64,000 nucleotides of DNA from contig NZ_JADYTS010000009.1 of assembly GCF_021531355.1 (NCBI RefSeq), forward strand, positions 1 through 64,000. Direction: 5' to 3'. This DNA comes from Leyella stercorea. GTDB taxonomy: Bacteria; Bacteroidota; Bacteroidia; Bacteroidales; Bacteroidaceae. Below, in pieces: positions 6,419 to 15,456 of the stretch. A model generated the notes under the pieces. The model had not been told where the DNA came from. It searched no databases and worked only from the letters and a program-made list of their open reading frames with translations. Within the stretch, counting starts at the first letter, position 1. Each line of letters begins with the position of its first letter. Position numbers and translations under genes: made by a program.

Positions 6419-9370
6419 ATGATACCACAAGAATACAGCAAGTTTATCTTGAAAGACGTGACGTTCGTGAATCTTATGATGCGTCGCATATACAACGTGC
6501 TCATCGTGGCAAATCCCTACGATGCATTCATGCTTGAGGACGACGGCCGTGTGGAGGAGAAGATATACAACGAGTATGTGGAGCTGGGACTGCGCTATCC
6601 GCCTACGTTCACGCAGGTGAGCACAACGGAGGAGGCGTATCAGGTGCTGCGCACCATGAATATCGACCTTGTGATATGTATGCCGGGCAATGCCGACAAC
6701 GATGCCTTCTCGGTGGCACGCGACATCAAGGCGGGATTTCCCAAGATTCACTGCGTGGTGCTGACACCATTCTCGCACGGCATAACGAAGCGCATGGAGA
6801 ACGAAGACCTGTCGATATTCGACTACGTGTTCTGCTGGCTCGGCAACACCAACCTCATACTGTCTATCATAAAGCTTATCGAGGACAAGATGAACCTCGA
6901 ACACGACATTCAGGAGGGCAATGTGCAGATGCTGCTGCTTGTGGAGGACAGCATTCGATTCTACAGCTCCATACTTCCCAATCTATATAATTACATCCTG
7001 GCTCAGAGCAAACGATTCTCTACCGAGGCGCTCAACCGCCATGCCGCCACACTTCGTATGCGCGGACGACCCAAGGTGGTGCTGGCACGCAACTACGAGG
7101 AGGCAATGGCGCTATACACCAAATACTCTGACAATGTGCTGGGCGTGATAAGCGACGTGCGATTCCCCATTAATGGCGTGAAGGACAGTGAGGCTGGACT
7201 CAAACTGCTGCGCGATATACATAAGGACAATCCTTATCTGCCGCTGATAGTGGAGAGTACGGAGAGTGCCAATCGCGAAAAGGCTGAGGCTGAGGGATTT
7301 CGTTTCGTAGACAAGAACTCAAAGAAGATGTCGATCGACCTGCGTGCCATCATGGAGGAGCACATGGGATTCGGCGACTTCATATTCCGCGACCCGAAGA
7401 CCAAGGCTGAGATAATGCGCATACACTCGCTGAAGGAATTGCAGGACAACATATTCAAGATACCCGACGACTCGATGCTCTACCACATCTCGCGCAACCA
7501 CATGAGCCGTTGGCTGTCGGCGCGAGCCATATTCCCCGTATCGGAATATCTGAAGAAGATAACGTGGGACCGACTGAAGGACATCACCGCCCACCGCGAA
7601 ATCATATTCGACGCCATTGTGCAATACCGCCACATGAAGAATCTTGGCGTGGTGGCAGTGTTCGACCGCATGAAGTTTGACGCCTACTCGCATTTTGCTC
7701 GAATAGGCGAGGGTTCGCTTGGAGGCAAGGGACGTGGTCTGGCTTTTCTCGACAACATCATCAAGACACATCCCGACTTCAACACGTTTGCTGGAGCAAC
7801 GGTGCAGATACCCAAGACTGTGGTGCTCTGTACCGACGTGTTCGACCAATTCATGGAGCAGAACAATCTGTATCAGATAGCCCTGAGCGACGCTTCGGAC
7901 GACGAGATATTGCGCCACTTCCTGCACGCACAGTTGCCCGACTCGCTGATAGCCGACTTCTTCACATTCTTCGAGGCGGTGAAGTGTCCTATTGCCATAC
8001 GCTCCAGCTCGCTATTGGAGGATGCCCACTACCAGCCCTTTGCCGGAATATATTCCACATACATGATACCTTATCTTGAGGACAAGTATACTATGCTCGA
8101 AATGCTGGCGTGCGCCATCAAGGGTGTGTACGCATCGGTATACTACAAGGACTCGAAGGCGTATATGGCAGCCACAAGCAACGTGATAGACCAGGAGAAG
8201 ATGGCGGTGATTCTGCAAGAAGTGGTGGGCAAGCAGTATGACGGGCGCTACTATCCTAACATCTCGGGTGTGCTGCGCTCGCTCAACTACTATCCTATCG
8301 GCGACGAACGTGCCGAAGACGGCATAGCATCACTGGCGCTTGGACTGGGCAAATACATAGTGGACGGAGGTCAGACGCTGCGCGTGTCGCCCTATCATCC
8401 CAACCAGATATTGCAGACAAGCGAACTGGACACAGCACTGCGCGAGACGCAGACACGATTCTACGCCTTGGACACTCGCCACGTGGGCAACGACTTCAAG
8501 GTGGACGACGGATTCAACATACTCAACCTGAAGGTGAAGGAAGCCGAGCGCGACCATTCGCTCAACTACATAGCATCGACCTACGACCCCTACGACCAGG
8601 TGATACGCGACGGAATATACGACGGCGGGCGCAAGGTGATAACCTTCGCCTCGGTGTTGCAGCACGGCGTGTTCCCACTGCCGCAGCTGTTGCAGCTGTC
8701 GATGAAGTATGGAGCCGAGTCGATGCGCCGCCCCGTAGAAATAGAGTTTGCGTGCAACATCAACCAAGACCGCACGGGGGCGCTGTATCTGCTACAGATA
8801 CGACCCATTGTCGACTCCAAGCAAATGCTTGACGAAGACGTGGCTGCGGTGCCCGATGCCGACTGCGTGCTGCGATCGCACAACTCGCTGGGACACGGCG
8901 TGACGGAAGACGTTACGGATATAGTGTATGTGAAGACCGACGACCGCTTCACGGCGTCTGACAATCCGACGATAGCGCGCGAAATAGAAAAGATAAACAA
9001 AACGTATCTTGACAACGGCGCAAACTACGTGCTTGTAGGACCGGGACGCTGGGGTTCGAGCGACTCATGGCTCGGCATACCCGTGAAGTGGCCCCACATA
9101 TCGGCAGCACGTGTAATTGTGGAGGTGACTCTGAAAAATTATCGTGTAGACCCGAGTCAAGGTACACACTTCTTCCAAAACCTCACGTCGTTTGGCGTGG
9201 GCTACTTCACCGTCGACGAGAACCGTGGCGACGGATTCTTCGGCAAGAGCGAGCTCGACGCCATGCCGTCGGTGATGGAGACCGAACATGTGCGCGTGGT
9301 GCGTTTCGCCCGCCCGCTGAAGATAATGATGGACGGCAAGCGTCAGAAAGGTGCCGTGCTGAGGCGTTAG
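6419..9370 (+). CDS. PEP/pyruvate-binding (PPDK_N) protein with receiver-like N-terminus
   Basis: This 983-residue protein begins with two receiver-like segments: RRIYNVLIVANPYDAFMLEDD near 22, and QMLLLVEDSIRFYSSILP near 170 with GVISDVRFP near 245. A PPDK N-terminal ATP-grasp region follows, with LGGKGRGLAFLDNII near 440, IAIRSSSLLEDAHYQPFAGIYSTYM near 530 and the LLQIRPIV segment near 793. It lacks the swivelling phosphohistidine domain and the TIM-barrel PEP domain of true PPDK or PEP synthase, so it cannot perform the full reaction. Relatives in Bacteroides are annotated only as PEP/pyruvate-binding proteins. It lies divergent from the sigma-54 regulator and overlaps the stop of the LytTR gene by 4 bases. 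The role is unknown; the fusion suggests phosphorelay-linked control of a nucleotide-dependent phosphotransfer (inference). Confidence 0.8.
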   Translation: MIPQEYSKFILKDVTFVNLMMRRIYNVLIVANPYDAFMLEDDGRVEEKIYNEYVELGLRYPPTFTQVSTTEEAYQVLRTMNIDLVICMPGNADNDAFSVARDIKAGFPKIHCVVLTPFSHGITKRMENEDLSIFDYVFCWLGNTNLILSIIKLIEDKMNLEHDIQEGNVQMLLLVEDSIRFYSSILPNLYNYILAQSKRFSTEALNRHAATLRMRGRPKVVLARNYEEAMALYTKYSDNVLGVISDVRFPINGVKDSEAGLKLLRDIHKDNPYLPLIVESTESANREKAEAEGFRFVDKNSKKMSIDLRAIMEEHMGFGDFIFRDPKTKAEIMRIHSLKELQDNIFKIPDDSMLYHISRNHMSRWLSARAIFPVSEYLKKITWDRLKDITAHREIIFDAIVQYRHMKNLGVVAVFDRMKFDAYSHFARIGEGSLGGKGRGLAFLDNIIKTHPDFNTFAGATVQIPKTVVLCTDVFDQFMEQNNLYQIALSDASDDEILRHFLHAQLPDSLIADFFTFFEAVKCPIAIRSSSLLEDAHYQPFAGIYSTYMIPYLEDKYTMLEMLACAIKGVYASVYYKDSKAYMAATSNVIDQEKMAVILQEVVGKQYDGRYYPNISGVLRSLNYYPIGDERAEDGIASLALGLGKYIVDGGQTLRVSPYHPNQILQTSELDTALRETQTRFYALDTRHVGNDFKVDDGFNILNLKVKEAERDHSLNYIASTYDPYDQVIRDGIYDGGRKVITFASVLQHGVFPLPQLLQLSMKYGAESMRRPVEIEFACNINQDRTGALYLLQIRPIVDSKQMLDEDVAAVPDADCVLRSHNSLGHGVTEDVTDIVYVKTDDRFTASDNPTIAREIEKINKTYLDNGANYVLVGPGRWGSSDSWLGIPVKWPHISAARVIVEVTLKNYRVDPSQGTHFFQNLTSFGVGYFTVDENRGDGFFGKSELDAMPSVMETEHVRVVRFARPLKIMMDGKRQKGAVLRR

Positions 9371-10155
9371 CGTCCGAAGTACTTGTCGGCAAGATAAGCC
9401 GAAAGCGGCTCCTTATACATGTCGCCGATGGGCAGATATGTATCGGCATCCATCACGATGCGGTTCTTGGTCACTTCCTGTACATGCCTCATATTGACAA
9501 TATACGAGCGGTGTATGCGCAGGAAGTGGCTGGGCAACCGCTCTTCCATCTTCTTCATACTGAACAGCATGATTATTGGGCGCTGTCCGTTGATGTGAAC
9601 CTTCAGATACTCGGACATTCCCTCGATGTAGCGTATGTCAGCAATGTTGACCCGAACTACACGATGCTCGGTCTTGAGGAATATCGAGTCGTCGTCAGTT
9701 GGGATTGCATCGGAAGCGGCAGGGCTTGCGTCAGATACTGAAGGGGCTGCATTGACGGCAACGTTATTGTCGACAGGCTCGGCAGTAGTAGGATTTTCGA
9801 GTTCGAAGCGGTGCTTTACGCGCATGGCTGCACGCTTGAAGTCGTCGAGTCCGAAGGGCTTGAGCAGATAGTCGACGGCATCAACCTTAAATCCGTCGAC
9901 GGCATACTCCGAATAGGCTGTGGTGAACACTACGAGCGGAGGCGCTGCGAGCGAGCGCACGAAGTCCATGCCATTCATGTCGGGCATATTGATATCGACA
10001 AATATGGCGTCAATCCTTTCGTTGTTGATAATGTCGCGTGCCTCGATGGCACTCTGACATTCGGCTACCAAATCGAGAAACGGTATTTTCTTTACGTAAG
10101 CGGCGAGCTGTTGCAATGCCAGCGGCTCGTCGTCGATTACTAATGTTTTTATCAT
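9367..10155 (-). CDS. LytTR-type response regulator
   Basis: This 262-residue regulator has a receiver domain with IDDEP near 7-11, phospho-acceptor Asp54 (IFVDINMPDMNG) and the LLKPFG lysine near 105. A LytTR DNA-binding domain follows, with HFLRIHRSYIVNMRHVQEV near 220. The two are joined by an Ala/Asp/Pro-rich linker. It is the output partner of the kinase at 10152, whose stop codon overlaps its ATG by 4 bases, indicating translational coupling. Its own 3' end overlaps the convergent PPDK-like gene by 4 bases. Target genes are unknown. Confidence 0.93.
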   Translation of the reverse strand: MIKTLVIDDEPLALQQLAAYVKKIPFLDLVAECQSAIEARDIINNERIDAIFVDINMPDMNGMDFVRSLAAPPLVVFTTAYSEYAVDGFKVDAVDYLLKPFGLDDFKRAAMRVKHRFELENPTTAEPVDNNVAVNAAPSVSDASPAASDAIPTDDDSIFLKTEHRVVRVNIADIRYIEGMSEYLKVHINGQRPIIMLFSMKKMEERLPSHFLRIHRSYIVNMRHVQEVTKNRIVMDADTYLPIGDMYKEPLSAYLADKYFGR

Positions 10156-11303
10156 TGTGTGAGCGGAATTTCTAATTTCACTGTGTAAGTATCTTCTTCC
10201 TCTTTAATGTCGAGGGTGTAATCGTTGGGGAAGAGCAGGTCGAGTCGGCGGCGCACATTGCTGAGGCCTACGCCACCCTTCATGTTTTCGTCATGTTTTA
10301 TTTCGGGACGGCTGTTGCGACAGCTGAACAGCAGGCGGTCGGCATGAGGCTGCAGGCTGATTTCGACGAACGACTTGGTGCGATAGCTGATGCCGTGCTT
10401 GAAGGCATTCTCAACGAAGATGACGAGCAGAAGCGGTGGCAGCATGCTGTCGGGCAATACGTCGGGCGCATCAAGACTGATGCTCACATTGCCCGTATTA
10501 TAGCGCATGGACATAAGCTGAACGTAGTTGCGTAGAAACTGCACCTCGCGCGAGAGTGGTGTGAGCTTGTTGTTTCCCTCGTACAGCACGTAGCGCATCA
10601 GTTTCGACAGTTCCACAATCGATGCCTTGGCACGCTCGGGGTCGATGTCGACAAGGGCGTGGATGTTGTTGAGGGTGTTCATGAAGAAGTGGGGGTTGAC
10701 CTGATACTTCAGGTATTGCAGCTGACGTTCCAGGGCGTGCTTTTCAATCTGCGTAAGCGCCTCGGTGGCTTCCTGCGATCGGAAGTAGAGCTTCACGCCG
10801 AGGTTCATGCCCATGAGCAGCAGTCCGCCGAACACAGCCACCATCTCGCCCGGACCGAACAGTGGCATCGGACTGAACAGACGCATCTCAGGCTTGCGTC
10901 GCTCGGGGTCGTTGGAGTAGGGGCGGTCGTATTCGCATTCGGGGCATTCCTTGTCAGTGTTGCATTGTTTGCATTCGGTGGGGGGAAGAGACTTGGGATG
11001 ACGCATGCGATGATCGGGGCGCATGACGTATAGTGTGCACATCGTTATGGCAAGCAGAGACATTGCCAACGCTGTGTAGAGCCATGTGCGTCGCTTGATA
11101 ATCAGTATGGGGGCAAGCAGAAAATTGTGTATAGAGAACAGCACGACCCACACGGTGTTGAACTTCCATGCGTTGAGAATCTCCTCCCACGAGAAATCAA
11201 TATGCGGATTGGTCGACATACGCATGTACATGCTCATCACCGGCGAAAGGTACAATACTATCCACAACAAGGTGTATATGATATGTTCCTTGCGATAGTT
11301 CAT
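10152..11303 (-). CDS. LytS/YehU-type sensor histidine kinase
   Basis: This membrane kinase has about four transmembrane segments in its first 190 residues, with a Cys-rich loop (CKQCNTDKECPEC) between them that could bind metal (inference). A His_kinase domain follows with LKYQVNPHFFMNTLNNIHALVD (His near 210), then HATPase with LLVIFVENAFKHGIS. I place the start at 11303 (MNYRKEH), not at the upstream ATG at 11336. A TACTTTTG promoter element at 11324-11331 lies inside the longer frame, so the upstream ATG would be at or before the transcription start. The kinase is paired with the LytTR regulator downstream. Confidence 0.88.
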   Translation of the reverse strand: MNYRKEHIIYTLLWIVLYLSPVMSMYMRMSTNPHIDFSWEEILNAWKFNTVWVVLFSIHNFLLAPILIIKRRTWLYTALAMSLLAITMCTLYVMRPDHRMRHPKSLPPTECKQCNTDKECPECEYDRPYSNDPERRKPEMRLFSPMPLFGPGEMVAVFGGLLLMGMNLGVKLYFRSQEATEALTQIEKHALERQLQYLKYQVNPHFFMNTLNNIHALVDIDPERAKASIVELSKLMRYVLYEGNNKLTPLSREVQFLRNYVQLMSMRYNTGNVSISLDAPDVLPDSMLPPLLLVIFVENAFKHGISYRTKSFVEISLQPHADRLLFSCRNSRPEIKHDENMKGGVGLSNVRRRLDLLFPNDYTLDIKEEEDTYTVKLEIPLTQ

Positions 11304-11323
11304 CTTGGTTGTTTTTAGCAGCG

Positions 11324-11331
11324 CAAAAGTA
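11324..11331 (-). promoter_or_regulatory. -7 element of the LytS/LytTR operon
   Basis: On the minus strand it reads TACTTTTG, with a TTTC 20 bases upstream that could serve as a weak -33. It lies 21 bases before the ATG at 11303 and argues against the upstream start. Confidence 0.55.
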
Positions 11332-11402
11332 TACATATTATATATGAGTTAGAAATTTATTCAACGAATGCATTTGTTTAGTCAGCATATAGCTAAATGA
11401 CA

Positions 11403-11459
11403 AACGCCCTGTAAGTGCAAAAGCTTTGAATCATGATGCTTTTGCCCTTACAGGGCGTT
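11403..11459. terminator. Long hairpin downstream of asd
   Basis: The arms 11403-11424 and 11438-11459 pair over 22 positions with one mismatch (T16/C46) and a 13-base loop. It lies 41 bases past the asd stop and before the kinase promoter. There is no long T-tract on either side, so it may be a processing or insulating hairpin as well as a terminator. Confidence 0.7.
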
Positions 11460-11500
11460 AGGCTTGCAAATTATATATACCTTATATTATAAGGGCTTGA

Positions 11501-12508
11501 TTAGATTTGGCCTACGCTGTGCAGATATTCGGCAATCTGAACAGCATTGAGGGCTGCACCCTTGCGAATCTGGTCGCCTGAGAGCCAGAATGTGAGGCCG
11601 CAGTCGTCGGCGAGGTCCTTGCGTATACGTCCAACGTATACGTCGTCCTTGCCGGCTGTCTCAAGTGGCATAGGATAAACGAGGTTGGCTGGATCGTCCT
11701 TGAGTGTACAGCCAGGAGCTGCAGCGATGGCCTTCTGAGCCTCCTCAACGCTGATTGGGCTTTCGGTCTCAATCCATACCGACTCAGAGTGTGAGCGCAA
11801 TGAGCTTACGCGAACGCACATAGCCGAGCAGCGCACGTCGCTGTGCATGATCTTGCGAGTCTCGTTGAACATCTTCATCTCCTCCTTGGTATAGCCGTTG
11901 TCGGTGAACACGTCAATCTGAGGAATCACGTTGTATGCCAACTGATGGGGGAATTTGCTAACAGTGACAGGCTCGTTGTTGACGAGCTCCTTGTACTCCT
12001 GCTGCAACTCAGCCATAGCAGCTGCGCCGGCACCGCTTGCGCTCTGATAGCTTGCGATGTGGATGCGCTTGATGTGGCTCAGAGCCTCAAGCGGCTTGAG
12101 CACTACCACCATCATGATAGTTGTACAGTTAGGGTTGGCAATGATGTTGCGCGGACGGTTGAGTGCATCCTCGGCGTTGCACTCGGGTACTACCAAAGGT
12201 ACATCGTCGCACATGCGGAATGCCGACGAGTTGTCGATCATGACTGCACCGTACTTGGTGATGGTCTCGGCAAATTCCTTAGATGTGCCACCGCCAGCCG
12301 ATGTGAAGGCTACGTCGATGTCCTTGAAGTCGTCGTTGTGCTGAAGGAGCTTCACTTCATACTCCTTGCCCTTAAATGTGTATTTCTTTCCGGCAGAACG
12401 CTCTGAGCCGAACAGCACAAGGTTGTCAATGGGAAAATCTCTCTCTGCGAGTATGCGGAGGAACTCCTGTCCTACAGCTCCGCTCGCTCCAACAATTGCT
12501 ACATTCAT
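11501..12508 (-). CDS. asd: Aspartate-semialdehyde dehydrogenase
   Basis: This 335-residue enzyme reduces aspartyl phosphate to aspartate semialdehyde with NADPH, the branch point to lysine, diaminopimelate, threonine and methionine. The N-terminal nucleotide-binding motif is [18 protein letters not shown]. The catalytic cysteine is Cys128 in IIANPNCTT, and the substrate-binding and dimerisation segment is [12 protein letters not shown] near 175-190. The length is normal for the family. It stands alone, with its own promoter at 12555 and the hairpin at 11403 downstream. Confidence 0.97.
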   Translation of the reverse strand: MNVAIVGASGAVGQEFLRILAERDFPIDNLVLFGSERSAGKKYTFKGKEYEVKLLQHNDDFKDIDVAFTSAGGGTSKEFAETITKYGAVMIDNSSAFRMCDDVPLVVPECNAEDALNRPRNIIANPNCTTIMMVVVLKPLEALSHIKRIHIASYQSASGAGAAAMAELQQEYKELVNNEPVTVSKFPHQLAYNVIPQIDVFTDNGYTKEEMKMFNETRKIMHSDVRCSAMCVRVSSLRSHSESVWIETESPISVEEAQKAIAAAPGCTLKDDPANLVYPMPLETAGKDDVYVGRIRKDLADDCGLTFWLSGDQIRKGAALNAVQIAEYLHSVGQI

Positions 12509-12554
12509 GTCTTGTATGTTTATTTGTTTGTTAACTAATTCCTGAAATAGGTTG

Positions 12555-12562
12555 CAAAGTTA
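12555..12562 (-). promoter_or_regulatory. -7 element of asd
   Basis: On the minus strand it reads TAACTTTG, 47 bases before the asd ATG at 12508. It is divergent from the AraC-family gene. Confidence 0.6.
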
Positions 12563-12746
12563 CAACTTTTATTATTAATAAGTTACAATTGTGAGTGAAT
12601 TATAATGCAAAATTGCGTGATTTTGTCATTCCTGACGCTTTGGGGCGATACTTTGGGTTTCGTATGGCTTGTCAATGCCCTAAACGTCTATTGTTCAATA
12701 CGTCAGATTTTATTTTCATGAATATTCTTTTTTACGCAAAAATGAC

Positions 12747-12754
12747 TATCTTTG
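12747..12754 (+). promoter_or_regulatory. -7 element of the AraC-family gene
   Basis: TATCTTTG followed by CAG lies 52 bases before the ATG at 12806. A GGGAGGA Shine-Dalgarno-like run at 12792-12798 supports that ATG. Confidence 0.6.
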
Positions 12755-12805
12755 CAGTTGAAAAGGAACTTGAAATAGAATAACGCGTATAAGGGAGGAA
12801 CATAT

Positions 12806-13717
12806 ATGAATATCAACAGCAATTCGGAACAAAAGGTTGACTTTGACTATATTCTCGACAAAGGAGTGGCAGACTATTCGGATGGTGACATCGTGATATT
12901 CGAGCAAATAGGAGACAAGTCGCTGAACGGCTCAGTAAAACTCGACATGATTATGTTGGCTTACTGTGTCAAGGGGCGTATGCAGGTAAACGTCAACGGC
13001 AAGACATACACTGCCAAGGCTGGCGAGGTGATGATAGGACTGCCCAACAACGTGTACAGCAACTATATGATTTCGCCCGACTTCGAGTCGAAGATATTCG
13101 GCCTGTCGTATGCTGCTGCCGAGCGCAACATGCGCATCAACCGCGACGTGCTCGACCTTATAGGATATGTTGCTACCAATCCCGTTATCAGCCTTGATGA
13201 CGAGCGCCAGGCTCTCATCACGAAGTATTACTCTATAATAGTGCATAAGATAAAGTCGCCGCACGGCTATTTCCACAAGGAGATTATGCACAGCCTGTTC
13301 CAGTGTGCCATATACGAGCTGTTTGCCATCATTGCTCCATATGTGCAATACTCGCACGACGGCGGCGAGACGAAACAGGCGAATCTGCTGTTCCGTAAGT
13401 TTGCCGACCTGCTGTCTGCCAATGAGGGTAAGGTGCGCTCGGTGAAGCGTTATGCCGACGAACTGTGCATAACGCCTAAGTATCTGTCGTTCGTGTCGAA
13501 GACGGTGACGGGCAAGACGGCGCTTGAATGGATTCATCAGTCGACGGTGAAAAACATTGAGCGCTATCTGAGCCACTCGAATATGTCGATAAAGGAGATT
13601 GCCGATATTCTGGAATTTCCCAACCTGTCGTTCTTCGGAAAATTCACAAAGAGTCATCTCGGAGTGTCGCCTACAGAATACCGTAGGCAGCAGAGCATGA
13701 AGAATAAGAATTTGTAG
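12806..13717 (+). CDS. AraC-family transcriptional regulator
   Basis: This 303-residue protein has an N-terminal cupin-like sensing domain (VKGRMQVNVNGKTYTAKAGEV, about residues 52-72). The C-terminal AraC-type double helix-turn-helix spans about 200-298 (KRYADELCITPKYLSFVSK, then IKEIADILEFPNLSFFGKFTKSHLGVSPTEYRR). It probably binds DNA in response to a small ligand or acts as a local regulator; no target is evident. It is monocistronic, with its own promoter, and is followed by an inverted heptad-repeat element shared with the convergent gene. Confidence 0.92.
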   Translation: MNINSNSEQKVDFDYILDKGVADYSDGDIVIFEQIGDKSLNGSVKLDMIMLAYCVKGRMQVNVNGKTYTAKAGEVMIGLPNNVYSNYMISPDFESKIFGLSYAAAERNMRINRDVLDLIGYVATNPVISLDDERQALITKYYSIIVHKIKSPHGYFHKEIMHSLFQCAIYELFAIIAPYVQYSHDGGETKQANLLFRKFADLLSANEGKVRSVKRYADELCITPKYLSFVSKTVTGKTALEWIHQSTVKNIERYLSHSNMSIKEIADILEFPNLSFFGKFTKSHLGVSPTEYRRQQSMKNKNL

Positions 13718-13718
13718 A

Positions 13719-13843
13719 GAATTGAGAGTTGAAAGTTGAGAATTGAGAGTTATGATATGTTATATGTATTATATATAACATTGTAATTACGATGTTTTAC
13801 AAAGGTAATCATAACTCTCAACTCTCAATTCTCAACTCTCAAC
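13719..13843. repeat. Heptad-repeat inverted element, copy 1
   Basis: The left arm is made of TTGAGAG/TTGAAAG/TTGAGAA heptads and the right arm is the inverted counterpart (CTCTCAA/CTCAATT heptads). They surround an AT-rich core bounded by TTATGAT (13750) and ATCATAA (13808). The core matches the reverse complement of the core of the element at 17581-17740. It sits between convergent gene ends, and the right arm supplies the TGA stop of the downstream gene. Confidence 0.8.
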
Positions 13844-15290
13844 TTATTGAAAGCCCCATTTCCTTCGCCTTCTCTACGAGCAGTTGCATAAGCGGTTCGC
13901 GCTCGTTGGGCACCCTATTGTCGAGCACAGCATCCTTAAGATATTGTTTAAGGAGTCCCACTTCGCGGCAGGGCTGCATATTGAACATCTGCATTATTTC
14001 GTTGCCGTCGATAACGGGCTGCAGCAATCGCTTGTAGTCGCGCTCCTTCAGGTCGGCAAGCTTCACACGTACCATACGGAAGTTTTCGGCAAACTGCTTC
14101 TTGCGCACTTCATTCTTCGACGTGATGTCAGCCTCGCAGAGCGTCATGAGGTCGTCGATGTTGTCGCCGGCATCATTCATCAGTCGGCGTACTGCCGAAT
14201 CAGTCACCTCATCATCGGCAATTGCGATGGGGCGCATGTGCAGGTCGACAAGCTTTTCAACGTATTTCATCTTAGCGTCCATAGGCAGCTTCATACGACG
14301 GAAGATGCCCGGAATCATCTTTGCACCAAGATAGTTGTGATTGTGGAATGTCCAACCGATGGCAGGTTCCCAACGCTTCGACTTAGGTTTGCCGATGTCG
14401 TGGAACAGTGCAGCCCAACGCAGCCAAAGGTTGTCGCTATGCTTAGCCACGTTGTCGACAACCTCAAGCGTATGGTAGAAGTTGTTCTTGTGGGCGCGGC
14501 CGTTGCGGGTCTCCACTACGTCTAGAGCCGAGAGTTCGGGAATGATGAGCTGCAGGAGTCCGCAGCGCTGCAACTCCACGAAGCCACGGCTGGGCTGCGG
14601 CGTGCGCATAATCTTGTTGAGTTCGTCGGCAATGCGCTCGCCGCTCACAATCTTGATACGTTCGGCATTGCGTCCGAGAGCCTCGAAGGTCTCGTCGTCG
14701 ATGTAGAAGCGCAGCTGGGCTGAGAATCGCACGCAGCGCATCATGCGCAACGGGTCGTCGGAGAAGGTGATGTCGGGATCGAGCGGAGTGCGAATTATGC
14801 CGTCTTCAAGGTCGTAAATGCCGTCAAATGGGTCGACCAGTTCGCCGAAGCGGTCGTGGTTGAGGCATACAGCCATGGCATTGATGGTGAAGTCGCGGCG
14901 GTTCTGGTCGTCTTCCAGAGTGCCGTCTTCGACTATAGGCTTGCGCGACGAGCGGTCGTAGCTCTCGCGACGAGCACCAACAAACTCCACCTCGGTGTCG
15001 TGATACCTCACCTGCGCCGTGCCGAAGTTGCGATATACGGCAAGATGGGCGCGCCATCTGCCCGTCTTCGGGTTCTTGCCTAATTTGTGTTGCAGTGCTG
15101 TAGCCACCTCGATGCCGCTACCCACAACCACCACGTCGATGTCGTTGGTGGGGCGTTCGAGGAAGATGTCACGCACATATCCGCCTACGAGATAGCACTC
15201 GACTCCAAGTTCGTCGGCCACCTCGCCTATGCGGTGAAAAATATTCTTGTCAAGGATTTGTGCCAGTTCGGCATCAGTGTATAATTTCAT
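13839..15290 (-). CDS. cca: tRNA nucleotidyltransferase (CCA-adding type) with HD domain
   Basis: This 483-residue protein of the class II poly(A)/CCA transferase family adds or repairs the 3' CCA of tRNA. The head domain has GGYVRDIFL (near 37-45) and the metal-binding NDIDVVVVG (Asp near 55 and 57). The RRDFTINAMAV motif lies near 130 and DPLRMMRCVRFSAQL near 182. An HD domain follows (LFHDIGKPKSK near 296). The final codons AGT-TGA come from the adjacent heptad repeat, so the C-terminus has been trimmed or extended by the repeat. Its promoter TAATTTTG at 15313 is divergent from the DUF5020 gene. Confidence 0.9.
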   Translation of the reverse strand: MKLYTDAELAQILDKNIFHRIGEVADELGVECYLVGGYVRDIFLERPTNDIDVVVVGSGIEVATALQHKLGKNPKTGRWRAHLAVYRNFGTAQVRYHDTEVEFVGARRESYDRSSRKPIVEDGTLEDDQNRRDFTINAMAVCLNHDRFGELVDPFDGIYDLEDGIIRTPLDPDITFSDDPLRMMRCVRFSAQLRFYIDDETFEALGRNAERIKIVSGERIADELNKIMRTPQPSRGFVELQRCGLLQLIIPELSALDVVETRNGRAHKNNFYHTLEVVDNVAKHSDNLWLRWAALFHDIGKPKSKRWEPAIGWTFHNHNYLGAKMIPGIFRRMKLPMDAKMKYVEKLVDLHMRPIAIADDEVTDSAVRRLMNDAGDNIDDLMTLCEADITSKNEVRKKQFAENFRMVRVKLADLKERDYKRLLQPVIDGNEIMQMFNMQPCREVGLLKQYLKDAVLDNRVPNEREPLMQLLVEKAKEMGLSIS

Positions 15291-15312
15291 TCTCTTGTTT
15301 GGTTTCGTATTG

Positions 15313-15320
15313 CAAAATTA
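15313..15320 (-). promoter_or_regulatory. -7 element of the tRNA nucleotidyltransferase gene
   Basis: On the minus strand it reads TAATTTTG followed by CAATAC, 23 bases before the ATG at 15290. Confidence 0.6.
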
Positions 15321-15416
15321 CACATTTTTACCCGAAATTTATCCCTAACCACATATAATTGTATTATTATGTACATAATTAGGATATACAATACTTAATA
15401 TATCGAAAATTATGTC

Positions 15417-15424
15417 TAATTTTG
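15417..15424 (+). promoter_or_regulatory. -7 element of the DUF5020 gene
   Basis: TAATTTTG followed by CAATAAC lies 33 bases before the ATG at 15457. It probably serves the DUF5020-permease pair, because no second promoter is evident before 16276. Confidence 0.6.
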
Positions 15425-15456
15425 CAATAACATTTTTTTAACAAACAAACAAATCA

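Noticed and set aside
11304-11336. Upstream ATG of the LytS-type kinase
   Set aside because: A promoter -7 element lies inside this stretch, so it is unlikely to be translated.
12595-12783. 62-codon frame before the AraC-family gene
   Set aside because: It covers the promoter region (TATCTTTG at 12747) and resembles no protein family.
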